Source: Chrysemys picta bellii (Eukaryota; Chordata; Testudines; Emydidae). Taken from it: a DNA stretch of 64,000 nt. Below, piece by piece: positions 12,052 to 23,735 of the stretch; within the stretch, counting starts at the first letter, position 1; every line of letters begins with the position of its first letter. A model generated the notes under the pieces. That model made no database searches. It was not told the origin of the DNA and was given only the letters and a program-made list of their open reading frames with translations. Made by a program: the position numbers and the translations under genes. Location: positions 22,802,824 through 22,866,823 of the forward strand of contig NC_088801.1 of assembly GCF_011386835.1 (NCBI RefSeq), read 5' to 3'.

Positions 12052-15000
12052 GTAGTAGGTATATAATCTGTTCAAATATTTGCCACTCTGTCTACCTTCT
12101 CACGTTTTAATCCAAATAAAGTTTCAACCCTGCAATGGGGTTCATATTGGTGGATCCTGATTTTAGTGGGCGTCCATATGGTTGAGTTTGCCCATTCTGA
12201 TCCCATTGCAGAATCAGGGTCTCTCTCTCTCCCTGCAATTTAATGTCGACTGTGTACATAAGACCCGTCTTCTTCCTACCCCACTTTAACAGTGTGGACA
12301 TTGTGGGATTGGCCTATATAATATATTTTCTAAATTTCCTTTTCTGAGAGTTTCCAATAGTACCGAATGTCTTTTTTATGTATATTATCAAAAAAATATG
12401 AGTACATTTAATGTAATGTAAAAAGTTTTTTAGGGGAAGAGTGATGTAATCACATAAAATATCCTCATTAGGGATCCCTTACTGACATGAATAGGGCCAC
12501 TGACTATCTGAGCAAAGATTAGTCACATTAGTAAGATTATCAGGAATAGACCCTCACATGACCATATTTGAGACTCTGTTATTGTCATTTAACAGATTAA
12601 ATATACTGATTTTTTAAAACAGCCATAATTGTGCTGAAATATTTCTTTGTAGTATTGGATTATGCCAATATCTTTTCTAACATGCTTGTGGAATCAATTC
12701 ACTTGAAGTCTACACCTTGAGCTCTCTTATGGGAACTACTGCCCATTGCTTCAAAGTTTTATCTATTTGATTTATTTTGATTTATAGGTCATTGATAAAG
12801 CACTTATCCCATGATATAGGTATATATTTTATACCATTACATAGAATATAATGGATATACAAATTCAGCAGCTTAGCACTCCCTTCCCTCCCACAACTCA
12901 ACAAAATAACCAACCAACCAATTTAAGTAAAAATGTCCCATTTTCCCCGAGCATACAAACCCTCCCTCCCTCCCCAAATCCTTTGAAAATAGTTGAGCCT
13001 TGCCATATGCTCTTAAAGTCAACACATTTGTACTATTTCAGACTAGAAGCGGAGTGAACTCCAAACCGGAGGAAGCTCCAGTTCATGCGCCTCCACTGGT
13101 CACAACGGAGACAGATTTTAAACCATTTAGGACACTGATTCCACCTGGAAACCAGCTGGGACCCAGGGAAGATACAGTTGTAATATGATTATGGTGGGAT
13201 ACACCCTTTAAGTAGCAGAATATGCTTCAGTAGCCTTGTGTTCAGGTGACAGAGGCGTAGAATGGAACATAGTGGCAAAGTCTATATCCAAAAGACTCAG
13301 TGACAATATCCTGCCTTGAGGCAAATTATAAAATGCTATCTAGGTTGTAGTAACAGTAGCCACTTTGTTCAGTGGATACCTCCCAGGTGATGGTGTGTAA
13401 CCACCTCTAATACCCCTGACATATGTCAAATGATTTAACCCAGGGAATAAAGGTCAGTCTCTTACCAGAACTCCTGTATTTCCTCCTTTTATTACATCCT
13501 CGGCTGCTACCTGATCACTCAGCAGCAGCTAAGGATCCAATTACACCCTCTTCCCCTCAATCAAATGGGCAAATATAATCTTTGTTGTATAGGTTGTATC
13601 TTCTGATTGCTTTACCCAGCCCATCAACATCACTTCATTCTTACCCAGACTGTCATACCTAGTTAGCTCTCTAATCTCTGCCCTCCACATGCACTGAATC
13701 AGGCCCTAAAATGCAATGGAAACACCACCAGGAGACTAGTCAGTGGATTCTCTATGCCACAGAGTGCCATAATGCTGAACTCTGCAGCAGCTGTGTGCTG
13801 CTCTGTATGAATAGATTTGGGGGAAGGTATGGATCATGGCTAAAGAGCCTATGAATAACATCTATTCGCTGGGCAAAACAGCATACCCTATGTGATGAGG
13901 AGGAGCAGTAGGCTATGACCACCATCCCCCACATTCATATTCAGCAGTAGTGTAGCAGCTGTGGTCTGACTGTGGGATACCAAGATCCCTACTTAACAAC
14001 TGGGCATGAAGGAATCTGTTACCCGCATCTTCCATGTTGTTCTTGTGGGCAAAACGTGTATACTAGAGTTGGCCTTTGCCCATTTGACCTGGATTAAGCC
14101 CCATGACAATAACATAAATAATTCAAAGTAAGTTGCAGTACTGGCACGACGATTGATAATGCTGCTGTTGATGGATGTCACTTTCTCTAACTACAAACTT
14201 CATACTCCTTGTATGTGACCAGGAAATACATTAAAGTATTTTACTCTATCTGCACATAAAACGTTGTAAAGGTTTTATGTCTTGGCTTAAGTATAGTTTA
14301 AAAGTACAACCAATGTAAAAGCATTGTGTGTAGTAGGTCTGGAAGGGTGGAAGGCAGCTTTGTGTTACTTAATGAATCCCACACAGAACTAATCAACTTA
14401 CCAAGATTTTGTAAAGAATAAGTGAGTATGGACTATTTATAGAGTTTCATTCTAGATATAAAGACAGCACAAGTTAAACGTTATATTGATTTTAAGCAAA
14501 TGAATCTTGTGCTTCAAGTTAAAATATGGTTTTTTAGCTGTTCAGCAGAAAATGTACTGTGTTTTACCAAAAAATGATCATTCCAGCCAGTTATCCCAAC
14601 TAATGATAGGTACCAAACCTTGTTTGCATCCCTCAGGCAGCCTGAAATGGAGTTTAAAAAAATTGGGTGACTACTCTCTGAATAACTGTATTACCGGAAG
14701 AACATTTCTTATAGAAAGTGAAGCAAAGAGGTGGAAACCCGTTAGAAAATGCAAAGTAGTTTTAAGGTACTTTCTTTTCTATCTGGGATAAAGCAAAGAA
14801 CAGACAGGAGCACACCAAGGAGAACAGCAGAGTGACACCAGTAACACAAAAGACAGATTTTGTTTGCAGTCTTGACTTGAAAAAATAATTAGGAAACCCT
14901 AGCTCATGATGCATAAAGAAACTGGCATGACCTAGAAATGAGCACCAAAGAGATGTGACACTTAGGTGTTGCTTAAGCAGTAAGACACAATACGGCTGGG

Positions 15001-17099
15001 AGATCCATATGGAGCATGCATCATGAAGCAAAAGATAGACCCAAGTGCCTTCTTCTGCTTTAAGTATACTTTGATTATAATATGACAGGGGGACTGAATG
15101 TTTATTGTAATACTAAACTATATTAGCTTTTAAAGAGTTCAGTGATTGCAATTTTTACTAACCTAGCTTTTAGTTGAGCATCTTGGGACAGTTTGACCTT
15201 TGTCCTAGCAAGGAATTTCAAGGAGCATCCCCTCCCCATGCAGACCCGTGGATAATTGAAGTCACTATGCTCGGGGGAACGCACACTCCCTACATGTGCC
15301 TGTAGGAGTGCAAATAGCCCCAAAAGGTAAGGAGGGCCCAGAAGGAGGCCGGGGTGTAGCAATGATGCATTTTACACACTGGTGGATTCAAGAAGGGATT
15401 GTGCCTCCCTCCCTGAGTTTGCAACAATGGCTTTGCATCACCTCCTCTCCTGTAGGGCTGTGGCTATATGCCAAAGATTAGTCTGTTATTTTCAGTGGAG
15501 TGGCAGCATGTGCATTAGTAACATACACAGGATTATTTTAATGTATGTTCCATTTGTGGGGATATCCTTAAGAGATTAAAACTCTGTATCCTCTAGTTTT
15601 AGCAGTATTTTCAGAAAAGTTTCAATGCATGTTCTCAACATGTTTTTTCCTCTCTGTTTCCTTGCCTTTCCCTTAATCATATTGGCCAGTTGGTGTCTTT
15701 TATTAATTTGTCTTGATCCTGATTTTTCCACCTGTGGTTGGTTTCTCAGTTGATTTTGATTCCTGTGCACCTCAATGGACATTTGTGTAGCAAATGAGCA
15801 AAGAAGTTGGCAGTTGTTGTCAGGGTTAATGTAGAAAAATAATTCTCAAGTACTGCCAATGTGGATTTACTTCTTACTCTTAATAGCACCAACAGATGCT
15901 TGAGGAATCCTACACTTCCTGAACACTTCCATTTTTACAGCTGGCGTTGCTTGACTAGTTCTTGACTTTGGGGGAAGTGTTCATGTGTTGTATATTTACA
16001 CTTTGATTTACGGACACCTCTGTCTCTCTGGACTGGGACTGTCCCCTCCCCTCTATCTACAGCCATCTGCAACATCCTAACCATTCCCCCTTCTGCCTCT
16101 CATTCCTGCAACTTGATATGTTTTCAGTTTTACTAAAACTTCTAAATCCCTATTCCAATTCTATAACTGTTCCGTGAGCATAAGTCACTGTGAACAATCT
16201 CTGTCCTCAAATGAGCCTTTGTGTCTACACTTAAGATCCAGTGCAAAGGGCCCCAGCCTTTTTTTTTTCAGAGCATAGAAACCATATTAATGTATTGTCT
16301 TGTGCACTACTTGCGCTCCCATTTGCTTTTGTGTGGATCACCTCCTCTCACACTGGCAATCCAAATTACATGATTAGCAACAGCAGTTACTACATGAAAA
16401 GTTAATATTAGGAAGGTCTGTAATATAGCTACCGTTCAATGAAAGTTAGCAGGTGAAAGGAGGAGAAGCCAGCACCATGTGACGAACTAGTTGTCAGTGC
16501 ACCATCAGCAAAGCTATATGAGTCAGTCATGGGCCACAGATGACATTTTCTGAACCATTGATAAAGAAAATCTTTCCATTTCTGTGGCAGGACCTTTGCC
16601 TTATTTTACTTTCCACTTTGGTGAGACAATTTTCTTTTTTTCCAGGGAACCCATTCATTCATAGCTGCATTTTAGAAGCTTACTGCTCTGGAGAATGGTG
16701 GCTTTGTGTCTTGTTTTGTTTTTAGGAGTAGCCCTCAGTAGCACTAGATATAACAACTAACAACAGCATGCTCCTCACACCTGATACTTCAGGCAATGGT
16801 GACAGCTTTTAGCAATTTAGAATATCCCATGGGACCCAGAGTGCCACTGGCTGCTGTCTTCTTTGTTTACATTTTACTTTTCTGCATTGTCAACTTGTTC
16901 TGTGAGTTGTAATAGAAAAGAGAAAAAGAGATCCAGACTTAACCAAAGATAAAAAGTAATGCCCCACTTACACTCTTTAAAATAATCTCCTCTGCAAGAA
17001 ACCTTTTAACTGATAAAATCTTTAACAAAATATATGTTTGAAACTATGGAATTAAAAGTAAAGAAAGGAAGATGGAGATAACCAGTATTGCTTGGAAGA

Positions 17100-17421
17100 A
17101 ATAAGAACATCAAAATGGCCATACTGGGTCAGACCAAAGGTCCATCTAGCCCAGTATGCTGTCTTCTGACAGTGGCCAATGCTAGGTGCCCCGGAGGGAA
17201 TGAACAGAACAGGTAATCATGAAGTGATCCATTCTCTGTCTCCTATTCCCAGCTTCTGGCAAACAGAGGCTAGGGACACCATCCCTGCCCATCCTGGTTA
17301 ATAGCCATTGATAGACCTATCCTTCATGAATGTATCTAATTCTTTTTTGAACCCTGTTATAGTCTTGGCCTTCACAACATCCTCTGGCAAGGAGTTCCAC
17401 AGGTTGACTGTGCATTGTGTT
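17100..17421 (-). mobile_element. CR1 LINE, 5'-truncated 3' end
   Basis: On the minus strand this reads as the C-terminal end of the CR1 ORF2 protein followed by the 3' UTR. The tail matches the CR1 pol end pattern: QSTCGTPCQRML-like bases that decode in frame to VNLWNSLPEDVV and a KTITGFKKELD-type ending. The + strand blocks CCATACTGGGTCAGACCAAA and GGAGTTCCACAGGTTGACTG are signatures of the abundant turtle CR1 subfamily. Only about 320 bp remain. The 5' break near 17421 is the usual result of incomplete reverse transcription. It has no coding capacity. Confidence 0.85.
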
Positions 17422-17928
17422 AAAATGAACCAGGTAACACAGTCACTCAAAAATATTTTGTCTCTTCGTTTTAACTTAGAGTACTGAAGGCACCGTTCAA
17501 GGGCTTCAAAAGGAAGTTGTTATGCATCTCTCACACATGCTCTTCAACAGCCTCTTTACAACAATCTACCTACCTAACTACAATAAGCTTTCCCCATACC
17601 TTATGCTATCTTGTTTAAGAGCCTGTCATAATCATAATCCTTGCACTTATCTGTATAAGGTCTGCACATGTTAAGCTGTGTGATCCATGGTAAAAGAGGG
17701 AAGGAGGCAGCACTATGGACCTGCCTTCTCCACATGGGCCAGCAGAGCTAGCTAGCCACAGAAGTGGATATATATTGTGCCCCTCTAGAGGAAATGTTGG
17801 GGGCATTGTGTACCACCCCCTAGATAGGGTAGTGCCTAAAAGGCATGGCAGAGCCCACACTATTGCAAGTTATCTACAGGGTTTTTTTAGGATATTCGTC
17901 TTCTGATGAACTGAGTGTTAAATCTAAT
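17422..17928 (+). other. ARHGAP15: Intronic DNA between CR1 and LTR remnant
   Basis: I see no gene or clear repeat. Frames on both strands at 17615-17906 overlap each other and show no domain. Confidence 0.45.
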
Positions 17929-19017
17929 GTTAATTTAACCCTTCTGCCAGGTGAAGCCAGCAGCATCCAGGGCCAGGTTCAATATCTAGGTATTCCTGTC
18001 CATCAACACAACACAAAACTGGCTCGAGCCCCCACCCAATAACCTGGGAAAATTACACACCATCCCTGGGCACCTCTGAGAGACAATACTTCCTCACTTG
18101 CAAGCACAGAGTTTGAGTGTAGAAAATAAACTTTTAATGAAAGAAGGGAAGTCACCCTACATTAATTAGGGAAAATGCCACAAAAGGGATTCATAATCAT
18201 AAAACTGTGAGCAGGACACCTACCCCAGAATGTGTGTGGCAGTGCCTTCTGCCTCATGTTCTTGAGTTCCACAACCAGAAGTTCCATTTCCCCTTTCTGC
18301 TCCCTCCTCATGCCCCACTCACGGTGGTTGTCCTTGGTCAGAGAGGACCCAGGGTTCAGAGGCACATCTGTGTGAGTTCACCTCCAACCTGGGGAAGAAG
18401 GCACCTTGCTTGGTCCTGCATCTGAACATTTGCTTTGGCTGGCTGCCCCGCCAGCCGCTTCTCCGTTCTGCTGGCCTCCTAGCCAGCTGCTGCTCCTCTT
18501 TGCTGGCCATCCCGCCAGCTGCTGCTCCAATCCGCTGTGTGTCCAGCCAGCCACTCATTCGCCAGCTGACTATCAGTCACCTTCTGCTACCACCTGCCCC
18601 TCTGCTGTGACCTCTGCACATGTGTCTCGTAGTAATTTTCAGCTTTTTGCAGGCTGGGCAGAAACACTAACCCATCACAACTGATTTTAACTCTGATTCA
18701 GCATTTAAAATAACAAAGAGGCTGCTAATGAAGCCTATTTAGCTCTTTCTTTGAACAGTGGGGAGGAACAAGTTAAACCAGTCTGAGGAGAACCCTTGGG
18801 GAGAGTCCACACCTCCTGGCTGAAACATCTGTGCCCACCCCTCTTACTTTCACAGGGCTCTGGCATTCAAGCCCCTGGCTTAACAAGGTCCTTTCAACCT
18901 TCATTTGGGCCAGGTTAAGCACAGTTCTGCTCCCCTTTATTCATACAATAATGACAACATTGGTAACAGCATTTCACTACCCCTGCATTCAGTACTAAAG
19001 TGATTTGTAACCCAACA
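17929..19017 (-). mobile_element. Probable solo LTR of an endogenous retroelement
   Basis: Read on the minus strand, this block starts TGTTGGGTTACAAATCAC and ends GGGTTAAATTAACA, giving the TG...CA ends expected of an LTR of about 1.1 kb. An AATAAA lies on the minus strand near 18940. A sequence with the look of an R/U5 region (GTGGGGGCTCGAGCC) follows downstream. No coding region for retroviral proteins is seen on either side, so it would be a solo LTR or fragment. No clear flanking duplication was found, so the ends are approximate. The GC-rich stretch at 18425-18565 contains repeated units of GCTGGCC and CCAGCTGCTGCTCC, a small internal minisatellite that creates frames on both strands. 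Confidence 0.45.
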
Positions 19018-20213
19018 GGAGCCAAAGTTGATTAATTTGAGCAATACACCGCTCTATCTGCTGGATATCTAAGCAGAGTTGGTGTGTTCATGTAAATACA
19101 GTTTGCTCTTGGAGTTTCTCCCCATCCCAGCTAGCTGTCAGGGAAGAATTCATTCAGACCCTGCTTACATTAAGAAATGTAAAATAATTAGTTTATGATG
19201 AAGACAGAACCTAAGAACTAGAGAGACAGGGCCAGATCCTGAAACCCTTACAAGAATAGTCTTTAGGCTAGTTCCATGGATTGTTCTCCTCAGTTCTCCC
19301 AGCCAGTTCTGTGGTTTGGTGCAGAGGGGTCTGAGATATGGCCTTGCCTATTCCCTACTCCTCCCTGTGGGACTTTGTGCACACAAAGGGGTAAATAAGG
19401 AAGTCCCAAGTGCAAGGCCTACAATGGCTAGAGCCCCTGGCACCCCATGCAGTCGATTGGTTAGGTCCTTATATGCCCCCACTCCTATAGACTCGTGTAA
19501 TGACCAGTCACAACATAGCTCTTAAAGGGATTGCAGCCTGAAAAAAAGCTTTATCTGGCAGAACTCTTGAGAGGATGTTGCCAGCCAGTGGGATGAAAGG
19601 CAGCTATAGCACAATACACTGAAGTTCTAGCTGGGGAAAGACACAGCTATGTCCCAGTTAAGTACAGAGTGTTGGTCCACCTCCAAGAAGTGGAAGACTT
19701 GTTAGGAGGATCTCTAGTCTAGGACTAGAAAACCCTGGGCTGCTTGCCCTGGGTGGCAGCTTCCAGGCATAGAGAGTTGCCAAGTGTGGGAGGTGAGGAT
19801 GTTATGTGCCCAATCTCTCCTCTTCCTTAGCAGCTATGCAGTTTCCTACCCTGGAGCTGGAAGACTTGGATTTTGTTTTCCCTTCTGCTGCAGGCTGACC
19901 TTTTCCACTAGATAAATCTCTGAGAACTTAAAAAAGAGATAGGGAGAAAAAAACCCACATGCAAATGGACTAAGTTAGAACTGTATGTCCCATCTGCTTA
20001 GTTCATTTTTAGAATACCGTTTTCATACCTTGTACTTTTAAAAATTGTTGTTCTATAATGCAACATTGTAACACTGGCCAGCTCAGTGCTATAGACAACT
20101 AAATGAACTATCCTGAGAATAGGAAAGCTAAAATTTTAACAGGTAAAGGAAACAAATTTAATTCTGCCAGAAAGGTCTTTTTGTCTCAGTGTTTGAATGA
20201 TGCTGATAATAAA
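19018..20213 (+). other. ARHGAP15: Intronic DNA
   Basis: No gene. A fragment at 19205-19260 (GGGCCAGATCCTG) resembles old amniote repeat ends. The frame at 19316-19525 has no domain. Confidence 0.45.
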
Positions 20214-20720
20214 TAATCATAGAACTGTAGGACCGGAAGAGGTCATCTAGTCCACGCCCCTGTGCTGAGATATGATTAAGTATATCTAGGGCAGGGGTCA
20301 GCAATCTGCGTCACACGTGGCAAAGGCGGCACGCGAGCTGATTTTTAGTGGCACTCTGCTGCCAGCCGGGGTCCTGGCCCCACTCAGCTTGCTGCCGGCC
20401 TGGATAGACGGAACCCTGGGCTGGCAGCGGGCTGAGCGGGGCGGCAACTGGGACCCCGGCTGGCAGGGGGCGGCGGCTGGAACCCCTGACAGACAGCGAG
20501 CTGCACGGCTCAGCCTGCTGACGGCCTGGGGTCCTGGCCGCTGGCCCCGCTCAGCCCTCTGCCAGTCTGGGGTTCCGGCCGCCAGCCCCTGTAATATAAA
20601 ATGTATTACTGGCATGCGAAACCTTAAATTACAGTAAATAAATGAAGACTTGGCACCGCACTTGTCAAAGGTTGCCGACCCCTGATCTACAGTTTCTAAA
20701 CGTCCTGTCCTAAAATGTTG
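20214..20720 (-). mobile_element. CR1 LINE 3' end interrupted by a hAT insertion
   Basis: AATCATAGAACTGTAGGACC on the + strand is the reverse complement of a CR1 3' terminus, including its ATTCTATGATT tail. The match runs on through GGTCATCTAGTCC to about 20291 and is then broken by a hAT element (20292-20684). After the hAT, GTTTCTAAACGTCCTGTCC resumes where the CR1 left off. The right end near 20720 is approximate. Confidence 0.7.
20292..20684. mobile_element. Non-autonomous hAT (Charlie-like) DNA transposon inside CR1
   Basis: This 393-bp element has terminal inverted repeats. The left end is CAGGGGTCAGCAATCTG and the right end, read on the other strand, is CAGGGGTCGGCAACCTTTG. Flanking 8-mers ATCTAGGG and ATCTACAG match at 6 of 8 positions and again centre on TCTA. 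The interior (about 20345-20590) is GC-rich. It consists of imperfect repeats of a CTGGGGTCCTGGCC / GCTGCCAGC theme on both strands, followed by a short AT-rich piece. The 155-codon minus-strand frame (20298-20765) and the 106-codon plus-strand frame arise from this repeat and are not genes. Confidence 0.88.
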
Positions 20721-21445
20721 TGTAAGAGAGCTGTTCATTATTATACAGTTGGAGAGGCTTGCCACAGAGGTAGGTAGGTGTACTGGACACTATATATAGT
20801 TTTGCTGTCCAGTTTATAATTGATACAATCAGTTAATAAACTTTGTTCATCATAGGGGGATTCATCCCTGATTACAGGTATTGTGTAAAGGATTGTTACT
20901 GTTATTTCAAATTAATTCATACATTACTTATATAGCAGCAGCCATTCTAGTGGATAGCTAGCTGGATTATTAATCATGCATTTCAAATTCTGATGTTAAT
21001 CATGTCAAGCTAATTTGGCTGAAAGTTGGTATATAGTTTGTTACCTTAATGGGACTATCTCAGAACAACTTCTATTGTTTTAGCCACAATGAGGTTTTTC
21101 ATTAGTTCCCTTGACAGAGCAGCTGCCTCTGGGAAAGGATCTCATCTTGAGTGTTAAGTGAAATGGTGTGCACTTGCACTGAATAAAATCAGGTTCTGGG
21201 TTAATATATGCAACAGTTGGCATTGTGGGTAAGAGAGGCTCCTTCATGCAGTCCTGAAAAGGGCAGGATAGAAGGTAAAATAATCTTCCAGCTGAAGAAA
21301 AGGTTCAGTACAGCCAGAAGGCCCTTATATCAATGCTAGGTGTTGTATAGTACTTTTTCTTGCTGAGCCCCCCCCCCACCCCCAACATGCTATAAAAACT
21401 CCACAGTCCACCTGTACCGCAATAACTGGTTTTCTGCATATAAAA

Positions 21446-21708
21446 GCCAGGCCTAGTGTTAGGGGGTAGCAAGCAGGGCGGTTGCCTGGGGCCTCATGCC
21501 ACAGGGGCCCCCAGGAAGCTACATTGCCCAGGCTTCAGCTTCAGCCCCAGATGGCAAGACTCAGGGACCTGGGCTTCAGCCCCATGCGGTGGGGCTTTGG
21601 CTTTCTGTCCTGGGTCCCAATGAGTCTAATGCTGGCCCTGCTTGGAGGCCCCCCTGAAACCTGCCTGGGGCCCCTAGGGTGCCCCGGACACCTGGTTGAA
21701 AACTACTG
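21446..21708. mobile_element. Fragment of a GC-rich hAT-type element
   Basis: The right end, GGTTGAAAACTACTG, is the inverted form of the hAT terminus CAGTAGTTTTCAACC seen at 7494. The left end near 21446 (CAGGCCTAGTGTTAGG) is not its inverse, so the element is partial or composite. The interior is GC-rich with GGGGCCC blocks. The frames at 21482-21815 lie in it and are not genes. Confidence 0.6.
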
Positions 21709-23289
21709 GTGGAGTATACACAATTGGACTGAATTAAAGATGGTATTGTAGCACTAATTCCAGAATTTCTTTTTGTTATGGGTTTTCGGGTATCAAACAT
21801 CAAATATTTTAACAACTTGTTTTATCTAACAATAGTAAATTTTCTTAATAAACTAAGAAATCAGTCAAAATTAGCCTTTGCTATTTGAGATAGATAGTAT
21901 ATGCCCATATTACAGCATATTTTTATAAAAAAGCTTACTATGTTTGATTACAAACAATTACCTGAATGTATTCATGATGAGTCTCTGTGGTTTTTCTGGG
22001 GAGTGGAGTTTTAGTGATTTTTTTTCATGTGGAAGTCACAGGATTCTCAGCACTAGAGTTACCGTCACTGTGTGAGGAAAAATAGGTGCACGGTCATGTG
22101 ATAACTTCAAAACTGTGAGATTCTCAAACTTCAGTAATAGAGCTGAGAAGCTATTGTGCTTTTAATTCTTCAGTCAGAGCCAACTATTTGTAGCAGGTAT
22201 AACGAACTAATCAAGCAAACTATTTTTGGCCTGGGGACTATACAGGTCCTCATGCAAATACTGAGCTGTATTTTATATACACACACACACGTGCACAATC
22301 TCATCCTTTCAATATCTCTGTTCATGCTAACAGACCTGCAGTCAGGATCAGTATAAAGAATCAATTCAGTAGCAGACAGAACCCCTGCAGACATCTTCGA
22401 CAGTTTAACAGTCTTAGGGCTTTGAACTACATACGTATATATTTCCTGCCCATTCATTTCTTGGACTCCTTAATGCTTTTGTTTAGCGAGAGTCATTTTC
22501 ATAGTCCAGTTTATAACTTAGCATAAAAATAAATGGTTTCCTTAAACCATACAAGCTGTAATTCACATCATCGATGAAGAGATGAGTTATACTTGAGCTG
22601 CATTTCATTCGCTGAAAAAAGGTCTTTGGAACCACTGAGCTCCCTGTATGTGGGTTGAAGCTACATCTGAGCATTGACATGCTAGATAGTTTTAAATCAA
22701 AACAAGATGAAGTTTAGTACATTTGAGTTTAAATGTCTCTTTTTCTGCATAGAATATTACAAATTAATTCATACATTTTTTGTAAAAAATCTGTATTAAT
22801 TCCGGCTTCAATAAAATAATAGGATACAAACACTTTATCTTAGGGAATTCCAATAATAAACAGCTTTCTGGTTACTTCTTGCTATGTAGTTGGCAGCATG
22901 AAATACAATGAAGCGAAGTGCAAGGTCCAGATTTTTCATACCCAGGAGCAACTTTTGTGCCTGATGCAGAGTAAAATAAGCCATAGGCTTGTGTAGCATA
23001 GATATTATACTAAGATAAAAAGGCAATGTTGCTGAGGAAGCAGCAATTCTCTGAATGTTACTGTGACAAGATTCAGACAGATGATGGAAGGCTGAAAGGG
23101 TCAAGACAAGAACAGACAGAGACTTGTCTTTGGCCATTTTAATGCTTAACTTTTCCTTTTTTTCAGAAAGGGTAACAGGGAAAGCTAAACACTGCAAATT
23201 TTGCAGTTGGTGAACTGGCAAGTTTTTTTTTATTATTGTTTTTCACATGATGATAAAATTATTCTACTAGTTTATTGTAATTCTCACTT

Positions 23290-23402
23290 TGTAAACTTGT
23301 AGCTTGTAAGCTCTTCAGGACAGGGACAACATCTCTTTGTGTATTTGTGAGGGCTGAGGTTTTTAAAGCTACCTCAATACAGATAATAAATAATAGTAAT
23401 TT
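23290..23402 (+). mobile_element. L2-like LINE 3' end
   Basis: TGTAAGCTCTTCAGGACAGG followed by an AATAATAAATAATAG-type end is the hallmark of ancient L2-type LINE 3' termini. A second copy lies at 40532-40662. Confidence 0.6.
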
Positions 23403-23531
23403 GTGCACACGTAACCCTCCTAAAGAGCTTCAAAATGATTGAGGGGTCTCATCAGTGGTTGGAGCAGTAGGGCTCCTAGATTCTCCCATCATTGTGGCCG
23501 TTGTGAAATCTTTAAAAGTGAATTGGGCCCA

Positions 23532-23662
23532 GACTTTCAAAAGTGCTCAGCATGCAGTAGCTCCTATTCAGACACCTAAATAAGTGGCCAGGTTTTCAAA
23601 AGAACTCAGTGCCCAGCAGGTTTTCAATAGGAGCTACTGGAACAGAGCATTTCTGAAAATCC
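23532..23662. repeat. Foldback repeat with 37-bp inverted arms
   Basis: The left arm (23532-23568, GACTTTCAAAAGTGCTCAGC...) and the inverse of the right arm (23626-23662) correspond along all 37 positions, with about eight mismatches. The arms share CAGTAGCTCCTATT at their inner ends. The spacer contains another direct copy of the arm's start (GGTTTTCAAAAGAACTCAG at 23591). It looks like a member of a dispersed reptilian palindromic repeat. Confidence 0.65.
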
Positions 23663-23669
23663 AGCCTTT

Positions 23670-23735
23670 AATGTCTCTGTGGCTCAGTTAATCTATCTGT
23701 AAAATGGGTATGTTGATAATCACCTACCAAACAGG
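23670..23735 (+). mobile_element. MIR/L2-like fragment
   Basis: TGTGGCTCAGTTAATCTATC then TGTAAAATGGGTATG matches the conserved core shared by MIR SINEs (CTCAGTTTCCCCATCTGTAA). It is a short, old fragment. Confidence 0.55.

Larger units (their letters stand above)
7910..17099 (+). other. ARHGAP15: Intronic DNA, mostly unique
   Basis: About 9.2 kb has no supportable gene. It holds a CA/GATA microsatellite (9512-9547) and one copy of a roughly 60-bp dispersed repeat (11991-12051). There are C-rich patches at 12.88-12.98 kb. The frames of 60-95 codons here (for example 14507-14791 and 15123-15362) have no recognisable domain and overlap frames on the other strand. Confidence 0.55.

Noticed and set aside
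20298..20765. 155-codon minus-strand frame, the second longest in the window
   Set aside because: It lies almost wholly within the hAT element at 20292-20684 and translates its GC-rich internal repeat. It has no domain and an equally open frame on the other strand.
22835..23221. 128-codon minus-strand frame as a possible small gene or retrocopy
   Set aside because: No recognisable motif, no promoter, poly-A or splice context. Length is within chance for AT-rich intron.
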